A stretch of 35,978 nt of DNA from Thermoplasmatota archaeon (GTDB lineage Archaea > Thermoplasmatota > E2 > DHVEG-1), in the NCBI GenBank assembly GCA_022848765.1, contig JAJISJ010000005.1, forward strand, positions 1 through 35,978, in the 5' to 3' direction. The notes under the pieces are model-generated. The model had not been told where the DNA came from. It was given only the letters and a program-made list of their open reading frames with translations, and did no database searches. Within the stretch, counting starts at the first letter, position 1. Every line of letters starts with the position of its first letter. Position numbers and translations under genes: made by a program. Shown here piece after piece: positions 29,155 to 35,978 of the stretch.

Positions 29155-30720
29155 ATGGATGTACTCTTTTTTGCAATATTTATGGCTCTTTTTGCAGGTG
29201 TATTTGCATTTTTAGGATATCTTGGTTATAAAAAAACAAAAACTGCTGAGGATTACTATGTTGCTGGAAGGAAGATGGGTCCTATTGTAATAGCATTTTC
29301 ATATGGGGCCACTTTTATTAGTGCTGTAGCTTTAATAGGTTTTTCTGGAATCTCATCAGTCTATGGACATTCACTTTTATGGTTAGCATTTCTAAATATT
29401 TTTGTAGGAATATTAATTGCATTTATTTTCTATGGATTTCGTACAAGAAAAATGGGTCTTTCATTAAAAGCTTTAACACTTCCAGAATTATTAGGAAATA
29501 GATTTAATTCAACAAAACTCCAAGCCACATCAGGCTTAATTATCGCAGTTTTTATGGTATTTTATACCACAGCTGTTTTTCTAGCGATTGCTACATTATT
29601 TGAAGTAACCTTTGGAATTCCTTATTGGATATGTGTAATTGTTTTTACCATCGTTGTTGGATTATATTTAATTGTAGGGGGATTATATGCTGTAATGTGG
29701 ACACATGCCATTCAAGGTATATTAATGCTTATAGGGATGGTAATTCTTACTATTGGAATATATATGATGCTTGGTGGTATTGGGCCAGCTCATGAAGCTG
29801 CATCAATGCTTACACAAGAAGATTTAACAAGTATGGGTTGGACAAGTATCCCTTCTGGTTTTACTACACTAACATCATTTCCAGAATTATTTTCACCAGC
29901 CTATATGTTATTATTAACTCTAATTTTTGGTGTTGGTATTGGAGTTCTGGCTCAGCCACAGTTAATTGTAAGGTACCTATCTGCAAAAAGTGAAAAAGCT
30001 CTAAGAAGAGCAATTCCATATGGTGGCATATTTATTCTTCTTATGACATTCACTGCATTTAGTATAGGGCCATTAAGCAATGTTTTAATGATAAATAATG
30101 GATTATCTTATCCAGGTACTCCTGATAAGGTTGTGCCATTAATTGTAAACGAACTTTTTCCTGAATGGTTCGTAGTTTTATTTTTATTTGCTGTTTTATC
30201 AGCAGCTATGTCTACAGCAAGTGCATTATTTCATACTGCAGGAGCATCTATTGGTCGTGATGTGTTTGAAAAAAGTTTAATGAAAAAGTGCTCTGAAAAA
30301 AAATCTTTATTAATAACTCGTATTGCAACATTAGGAATAGTTTTTGCTACACTTATTATATCACTAAACCCACCAGATGTAGTAGCAATATTAACATCAT
30401 TTTTCTTTGGTCTGATGGCATGTACTTTTTTAGCCCCATATACCCTGATGCTTTATTGGAAAAAAATAAGTCGATTTGGAGCGTGGTTTGGAATGCTTGG
30501 AGGATTTATTTTTACAATGGGGTGGTATGTTCTAATTTACTTTAAAACTGCACCTGAACTGATTGGTAGATCATTAACTGAGAATTATTTAATTAATATG
30601 TTAGATCCAATATTTATTGGACTGCCATTATCATTTATTTTGACAATAATATTTAGTTTTCTAATAAAACAAGATAATGAAGAAATAAAATCTATGAATT
30701 TAGCATTTGAAAATATATAA
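29155..30720 (+). CDS. Sodium:solute symporter family (SSS) protein (start corrected from ORF-track 29098 to ATG at 29155)
   Basis: MDVLFFAIFMALFAGVFAFLGYLGYKKTKTAEDYYVAGRKMGP, FSYGATFISAVALIGFSG, LSAAMSTASALFHTAGASIGRDVFEK; GGAGG RBS at 29141. Confidence 0.9.
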   Translation: MDVLFFAIFMALFAGVFAFLGYLGYKKTKTAEDYYVAGRKMGPIVIAFSYGATFISAVALIGFSGISSVYGHSLLWLAFLNIFVGILIAFIFYGFRTRKMGLSLKALTLPELLGNRFNSTKLQATSGLIIAVFMVFYTTAVFLAIATLFEVTFGIPYWICVIVFTIVVGLYLIVGGLYAVMWTHAIQGILMLIGMVILTIGIYMMLGGIGPAHEAASMLTQEDLTSMGWTSIPSGFTTLTSFPELFSPAYMLLLTLIFGVGIGVLAQPQLIVRYLSAKSEKALRRAIPYGGIFILLMTFTAFSIGPLSNVLMINNGLSYPGTPDKVVPLIVNELFPEWFVVLFLFAVLSAAMSTASALFHTAGASIGRDVFEKSLMKKCSEKKSLLITRIATLGIVFATLIISLNPPDVVAILTSFFFGLMACTFLAPYTLMLYWKKISRFGAWFGMLGGFIFTMGWYVLIYFKTAPELIGRSLTENYLINMLDPIFIGLPLSFILTIIFSFLIKQDNEEIKSMNLAFENI

Positions 30721-30752
30721 AAATATTAGTTATTGATAAGGAGATTTATATA

Positions 30753-31898
30753 ATGAACATTCTAGTACTTGGTTCTGGAATGATGGGACAAGCAATTACT
30801 TATGATCTTTTTAAAAATTCTAATTTTGATAAAATCACTATTTCTGATTTTAATAAATCAAATTTAGATTCTGCAAAAAAATTTCTAAACACAGAGAAAA
30901 TATATTTCAAAGAGATTAACGTCAAAAATTTAATAGATATTAAAAAAATCTTTGTAGAGAATGATATAGTAATATCTGCAATACCATATCAATATAACTT
31001 TGATATGACAAAAATTGCTATATTAACCAAAACTCATTTTTTAGATTTAGGTGGAAATAATAAAATTGTTAATAAACAAAAAAAACTCTCAAAAAAAGCT
31101 AAAATAAAAAAAATAAGTATTATACCAGATTGTGGATTAGCTCCTGGTATTGTATCAACAATTACAAGAGATATTGTTAATGAATTGAATAATATTAAAT
31201 TTGTTAAAATAAGGGTTGGTGGTCTACCAATAAAACCAAAACCTCCTTTAAATTATCAAATTGTATTCTCACCGAATGGACTTATAAATGAATATGTGGA
31301 GGATTCTATCATTCTTTATAATGCGAAGATAATAAAGAAGAAATCAATGACTGAAATTGAAAAAATATTTTTTCCAAAACCTTTTGGGGAAATGGAAGCC
31401 TTTTTAACATCAGGGGGGTGTTCTACTCTACCTTATACTTATAGAGAAAAAATAGGATATCTTGATTATAAGACTATTAGATATCCTGGACATTGTGAAA
31501 AATTCAAAATCTTAGTAGATATAATTTTAGGGGATGAAAAACCTATTGAAATTAATAATATTGACCTTAAACCAAGGGAATTTTTAATTGAATCTCTTAA
31601 AAAAAATCTTCCAATAAATAAAAAAGATGTTGTTTTATTAAAAATTGATAGTGAAGGAGAAATAAAAGGTAAAAAAATGTCTTTAACCTATACTTTAATT
31701 GATTATTTTAATGAAAAAGAGAATTTAACTGCTATGATGCGAACAACAGGTTTTCCTATTTCAATTATTGCCCAAATGATAGAAAGAAAGATAATTTCAA
31801 AACGAGGTGTTTATTGTCCAGAAGAAATTGTTCCTTGTGAACAATTCTTTTTGGAGCTAGCAAAAAGAGGAATTAATATTATAAAAGAATTTAATTAA
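30753..31898 (+). CDS. Saccharopine dehydrogenase family oxidoreductase (lysine dehydrogenase-like)
   Basis: ILVLGSGMMGQAITYDLFK NAD(P)-binding motif; FLDLGGNNKIV; IPDCGLAPGIVSTI; PYTYREKIGYLDYKTIRYPGHCEKF. Confidence 0.8.
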   Translation: MNILVLGSGMMGQAITYDLFKNSNFDKITISDFNKSNLDSAKKFLNTEKIYFKEINVKNLIDIKKIFVENDIVISAIPYQYNFDMTKIAILTKTHFLDLGGNNKIVNKQKKLSKKAKIKKISIIPDCGLAPGIVSTITRDIVNELNNIKFVKIRVGGLPIKPKPPLNYQIVFSPNGLINEYVEDSIILYNAKIIKKKSMTEIEKIFFPKPFGEMEAFLTSGGCSTLPYTYREKIGYLDYKTIRYPGHCEKFKILVDIILGDEKPIEINNIDLKPREFLIESLKKNLPINKKDVVLLKIDSEGEIKGKKMSLTYTLIDYFNEKENLTAMMRTTGFPISIIAQMIERKIISKRGVYCPEEIVPCEQFFLELAKRGINIIKEFN

Positions 31899-31911
31899 AA
31901 ATTAGATTAAT

Positions 31912-32496
31912 ATGGACAAAATTGAATATTTTTTAAACTCAAAAGATAAGGCGTTAAATAAGTTATATAACGCAAGGTTGGAAAATAAGTTAGATGATGG
32001 TATTAAAGAAATAATTAAATTAATTAATTCGCATAGAGATTATTTTACATCAAGTAGCTGCTCTGGACGAATAGTTATTATTGAACTCCCTGAATTAGGG
32101 GATAAAAAAGGAGCAAAATTTTTAGGTAAGTGGCATAGAGAAGTAAAATATTTAGAAGTTAAAACAGCGGTTCAATTAGCAAATTCTGGAATGATATGGC
32201 TACTTGCTCAATCTCCTATCATTCATGTGATAACCAAATCATATTTATTAGCAGATAAATTAATTAAAATTGCAATATCTAGTGGATTTAAAAATTCAGG
32301 TATTAAATCAGCAACAGGGAATATTGTTATTGAAATCTGTAGCACTGAAAGATTAGATTCACCTATTGGATTAAATGGGTTATTATTTAGTAGTCAAGAA
32401 CATTTAAAATTATTAGTTGATATTTCGAATAAAATAATTAAACGATCAAGAAAAAAATTAGAAATTCTTGAGAAAAATTTAAAAAAAAACGATTAG
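31912..32496 (+). CDS. taw3: tRNA wybutosine-synthesis methyltransferase TYW3/Taw3
   Basis: LINSHRDYFTSSSCSGRIVIIELP, FLGKWHREV, SPIIHV, GFKNSGIKS. Confidence 0.88.
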   Translation: MDKIEYFLNSKDKALNKLYNARLENKLDDGIKEIIKLINSHRDYFTSSSCSGRIVIIELPELGDKKGAKFLGKWHREVKYLEVKTAVQLANSGMIWLLAQSPIIHVITKSYLLADKLIKIAISSGFKNSGIKSATGNIVIEICSTERLDSPIGLNGLLFSSQEHLKLLVDISNKIIKRSRKKLEILEKNLKKND

Positions 32497-32569
32497 AAGA
32501 TAATTATTATTCTAGAATTATTATATTTCAATCTTTCAACTATCTTAATTTAACGAATAAGAATTAGCT

Positions 32570-32914
32570 TCATGCAACATGAGTTAGCCATGCACGGCTA
32601 GGAATATCCTTATAAATTTTCCATTCTTCTTCTCTAAACGTTTTATTAGCTTCTTCTTTTATTTTTTTATTATCAAAAGACCAATAGAATTTTCGCATAA
32701 TTTTTCCATTTTCTTTTAACTCTTCTCTTCTAAGTTTTAAAAGCCCTTCTCTTTGTAATTCATAAAATAAAGATCTTGTATATTTATCTATGCTCATATC
32801 TTCAATTTCCTTTTTATCATGAAAAATATCTTCTACAGTTTTTGCAAGTTCTATTGCATCTACTTCATCCATATTGAAACTGTTTTTAAGTGCTTTAACA
32901 AATAATTTTTTCAT
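32570..32914 (-). CDS. Small archaeal protein with winged-helix-like pattern
   Basis: 114 aa soluble ORF; 'TRSLFYELQREGLLKLRREELKENGKIMRKFYWSF' resembles a wHTH plus wing; no family assigned. Confidence 0.5.
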   Translation of the reverse strand: MKKLFVKALKNSFNMDEVDAIELAKTVEDIFHDKKEIEDMSIDKYTRSLFYELQREGLLKLRREELKENGKIMRKFYWSFDNKKIKEEANKTFREEEWKIYKDIPSRAWLTHVA

Positions 32915-33118
32915 TTTTTCCTCAAATGTATTCTTTCATGCTTTTGCATATAAAGATATTATTGTACAGTTGTTATCTACCTTCTTTACAGTTATTATTC
33001 AAACATTTGCTCACTATAATTAATAAATATAAATTTATTAAATTACTAAAAAACAAAAGGATTTAATACAAATATTTAAAATCCTGATTCAATATACTTC
33101 CCCATAATGGTGTTAAAA

Positions 33119-34204
33119 ATGGTAAAACAAGTTTACAATTTCTATGCGGGACCAGCAACATTACCTCGTCAAATATTAATAAAAGCTCAGAAAGAACTTT
33201 TAAATTTTGATAATACAGGTTTGTCTCTAATGGAGATATCTCATAGATCAAAAGAATATGATAAAATACATAAAAAAGCTTCATTGCTTGTTAAAGAATT
33301 AATAAATATTCCTGATAATTATAAAATAATGTGGCTGCAGGGTGGAGCGTCATCGCAGTTTTATATGGTGCCATTAAATCTCCAACAAATTGGGAAAAAA
33401 ATGGAGTATGTTAATACTGGCGTATGGTCAAAAAAAGCTATTAAAGAAGCTAGATTTTTTGGAAATGTAGATGTTGTTGCAAGTTCAGAAGATGAAAATT
33501 TTTCTTATATTCCAAAAAATATAGAATTTGGAAATAACATTGCATATGCACATATTACGGGAAATAATACTATCTATGGAACTGAATATCATAATTGGCC
33601 AAATGTTTCTGATGAAGTGCCTTTAGTATGTGACATGTCTTCAAATATAATGGATAAAGTTATTGAGTTTAATAAATTTGGAGTAATATATGCTGGAGCT
33701 CAAAAAAATATTGGACCTGCTGGTGTAACATTAGTAATTGTTCGAGATGATCTTCTTGAAAGAGTTCCAGAAAAAACACCCACAATGCAAAAATGGAAGA
33801 CGCATTCTGATAAAGATTCTTTATTTAATACCGCTCCTTGTTGGGCGATATATATGTGTAAATTATCATTAGAATATTTAAAACAAAAAGGCGGGATTTC
33901 GAATATAGAAAAAATTAACAGAAAAAAAGCAGAATTGCTATATGATTTTATAGATAATTCTAATGGATTTTACAAAGGTTATGCTATGAAAGATTCCAGA
34001 TCTTTAATGAATGTTACCTTTAATTTACCAACAAAAGACTTAGAAGAAAAATGTGTATTGGAAGGATCGTTAAAGGGATTATTAGGTTTAAAGGGACATA
34101 GATCTATTGGTGGTATGAGAGCTTCGATATATAATGCGATGACAATTGATGGTGTAAAAAAACTAATAGAATTTTTGAAAGAATTTCAAGAGGAAAATCA
34201 GTAA
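33119..34204 (+). CDS. serC: Phosphoserine aminotransferase (start possibly 33107)
   Basis: VYNFYAGPATLPRQIL, SLMEISHRSKEY, MWLQGGASSQFYMVPLNL, YAGAQKNIGPAGVTLVIVR, GLKGHRSIGGMRASIYNAM. Confidence 0.95.
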   Translation: MVKQVYNFYAGPATLPRQILIKAQKELLNFDNTGLSLMEISHRSKEYDKIHKKASLLVKELINIPDNYKIMWLQGGASSQFYMVPLNLQQIGKKMEYVNTGVWSKKAIKEARFFGNVDVVASSEDENFSYIPKNIEFGNNIAYAHITGNNTIYGTEYHNWPNVSDEVPLVCDMSSNIMDKVIEFNKFGVIYAGAQKNIGPAGVTLVIVRDDLLERVPEKTPTMQKWKTHSDKDSLFNTAPCWAIYMCKLSLEYLKQKGGISNIEKINRKKAELLYDFIDNSNGFYKGYAMKDSRSLMNVTFNLPTKDLEEKCVLEGSLKGLLGLKGHRSIGGMRASIYNAMTIDGVKKLIEFLKEFQEENQ

Positions 34205-34338
34205 AATTATAATTAATATTTTACTTTTTTTTTTTAAAATTAGTTTTTCATATTGACTTTTTTACAAATTATCTTTAAATAATACTTCTAACAAAAATTG
34301 ATATGATAGTGAATTAAATTAATAAATGGTGGAAATAA

Positions 34339-34734
34339 ATGAATAAGAGAATTATGATTGTTGATGATGAACCTGATATTCTAATGTCCTTAAGAATTTT
34401 CTTTGAAAATAATAATTATGATGTAATTACAGTAAAAAATGGTTTTGATTGTATTAATGAATTAAAAAAGGGGTTTAAAGGAATAGTTTTAATGGATATA
34501 ATGATGCCAAAAATGGATGGATGGGCAACAATTAAAAAAATTGTTGAAAAGGGTCTTATGAAAAATATTGCAATTCAAATCATTACAGGTAAAGGTACCG
34601 AAGATCATGATAAAATAACCGGGCTTGAACCATATATTCATGATTATCTTGCTAAACCTTTTAACCCAGATGAACTAATTTTAAATGTTGATAATTTATA
34701 TTTTAAATTATTTAGTAATAATTCAACAGAATAG
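34339..34734 (+). CDS. Single-domain response regulator receiver (CheY-like)
   Basis: IMIVDDEPDILMSLRIF, VLMDIMMPKMDGW, IITGKG, DYLAKPFNPDEL. Confidence 0.92.
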   Translation: MNKRIMIVDDEPDILMSLRIFFENNNYDVITVKNGFDCINELKKGFKGIVLMDIMMPKMDGWATIKKIVEKGLMKNIAIQIITGKGTEDHDKITGLEPYIHDYLAKPFNPDELILNVDNLYFKLFSNNSTE

Positions 34735-34847
34735 TAAAGAATGTAATTAAAAATATTTTTATTTTTATGACATTTTGACAAAATGTAATTTTTACAAGTT
34801 TTATTTATATATAATTATCTGATTTGATATTTAATCCAATATAACAT

Positions 34848-34918
34848 AAAAGGGTCTGAAAATCATAAATGAAAAATAAATTCACCAATCCGTTTTTCAA
34901 CAATCAGGCCCTTTTTTT
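34848..34918. other. Intergenic long imperfect stem-loop with T-tract (terminator or structured RNA candidate)
   Basis: AAAGGGTCTGA (34849-34859) pairs with TCAGGCCCTTT (34904-34914) with one wobble; inner GAAAAA/TTTTTC; T run immediately after, next to the rnhB stop. Confidence 0.5.
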
Positions 34919-34920
34919 AG

Positions 34921-35577
34921 TTAATAAGAATTTAATTTAGAATTTTTATATTTTTTTAATATATTTTGAGTTGTTTTCCATGAATTTCTAATGTAAGGTG
35001 GAAAATATCCATAAGTCTCAAACCATTTATCTAAAAAATGTTTTGTTACTGGATCTGAGGGATAACCACTTCCAATAGGAATATCTAATTTCTTTTCTAA
35101 AATCTTTGATATATTAAAAATTTCCTTATCTCTAACAGTTTTTGCTAATATTGACGCCGCTCCAACAATGGGATATATATCATCAGCTTTATGTTTTGAT
35201 ATAATCTTGGTTTTATTTTTCAGTTTAGATAAAAGGTTTTTCCCAAAACGAATAGCATTAACATCAACAGCATCTACATAACAAATATCTGGTTTTAATT
35301 TATCTATTATCATACTAAAAACATTTACCTCAATTTCATTCAATGTAATAATTTTTCTCATATCATCAATATCAGATGCAGAAATTTTTATAATTTCATA
35401 ATTTAAAGCAGAATCCTTAATTATTTTTGCTAGTTCATTTCGTCTTCTTGGTGAAATTTTTTTCGAATCTCTAACATTATTATCAATCAAAATAGAATCA
35501 TCATTAAAGTTAACTCCAGCAACAACTAAAGGTCCAATAACAGGACCTCTTCCTGCTTCATCAACTCCGCAAATCAT
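34921..35577 (-). CDS. rnhB: Ribonuclease HII
   Basis: MICGVDEAGRGPVIGPLVVAG, YVDAVDVN, SKHKADDIYPIVGAASILAKTVRD, GSGYPSDPVTKHFL. Confidence 0.96.
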   Translation of the reverse strand: MICGVDEAGRGPVIGPLVVAGVNFNDDSILIDNNVRDSKKISPRRRNELAKIIKDSALNYEIIKISASDIDDMRKIITLNEIEVNVFSMIIDKLKPDICYVDAVDVNAIRFGKNLLSKLKNKTKIISKHKADDIYPIVGAASILAKTVRDKEIFNISKILEKKLDIPIGSGYPSDPVTKHFLDKWFETYGYFPPYIRNSWKTTQNILKKYKNSKLNSY

Positions 35578-35678
35578 ATTATTCTAGCAACCTATAATTA
35601 TGTTTAAGTAAAAAGATATTCCGTTGTGTTAAAATATAGACAGTATTAAAATTATTAAGATTATTTAGAATTTTATTT

Positions 35679-35751
35679 GCCGACGTAGCTTAGCTGGTGG
35701 AGCGGCTGATTCGTAATCAGCAGGTCGAGGGTTCAAATCCCTCCGTCGGCT
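35679..35751 (+). tRNA. tRNA-Thr (anticodon CGT)
   Basis: Cloverleaf: acceptor GCCGACG/CGTCGGC; D arm GCTTAGCTGGTGGAGC; anticodon arm GCTGA-TTCGTAA-TCAGC; T arm GAGGGTTCAAATCCCTC. Confidence 0.95.
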
Positions 35752-35796
35752 TACCAAAATGTTTTTCACCTGTTAAATGCAACAATAGTTACATTT

Positions 35797-35892
35797 CTAT
35801 TTTGCTGCTTTTAACCTCCCAATTATGAGTTCAACTAATAGTTCAGTCCTTTTTACTTTATATCCTTCTTTTTTAATTACTTTTGCTCCCAT
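35797..35892 (-). CDS. Possible 31-aa small ORF of unknown function
   Basis: MGAKVIKKEGYKVKRTELLVELIIGRLKAAK* with GGAGGAT-like RBS just upstream. Confidence 0.35.
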   Translation of the reverse strand: MGAKVIKKEGYKVKRTELLVELIIGRLKAAK

Positions 35893-35978
35893 ATATTTAA
35901 ATCCTCCGTTTAAATTGTCATCATTTGCTTATGTTTATGCACAGCTGGAATATTATATCACATCCGCCGAATTTTGCA

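Noticed and set aside
1-35978. CRISPR arrays, transposases, prophage or toxin-antitoxin systems
   Set aside because: No regularly spaced repeats, transposase or integrase motifs, phage genes or convincing TA pairs were seen on reading either strand.

Overview
AT-rich archaeal chromosomal window. Archaeal markers include archaeal-type DnaG, UPF0058, a UPF0292-like Toprim protein, Taw3/TYW3 and HdrCBA. No MCR or other methanogenesis genes, CRISPR array, transposase or rRNA were recognised. The most notable content is a central carbon metabolism island at about 8.0-19.9 kb. On the minus strand there is a compact apparent operon: aconitase, ATP-citrate lyase SCS-beta-like subunit, ATP-citrate lyase SCS-alpha/citrate-synthase-like subunit, monomeric-type isocitrate dehydrogenase. 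Divergent from it on the plus strand are a novel-looking two-repeat ACT/RAM-like protein, AMP-forming acetyl-CoA synthetase and a two-subunit class I fumarase. This could be a citrate-cleavage (reductive TCA type) module in an archaeon, or the same enzymes run oxidatively for acetate oxidation; the window alone cannot decide. A complete HdrCBA operon lies at the left edge. Other content: B12/radical SAM protein, metG-purC (purC carries an apparent single-base frameshift), nadE, AEC permease, PaaK-like CoA ligase, an SSS symporter with an unlisted 57-aa small accessory ORF, serC, a CheY-like receiver, rnhB and tRNA-Thr(CGU). Two apparent homopolymer frameshifts and one acyl-CoA dehydrogenase remnant were also seen. 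All calls come from reading the sequence and remembered family motifs; no database search was run.
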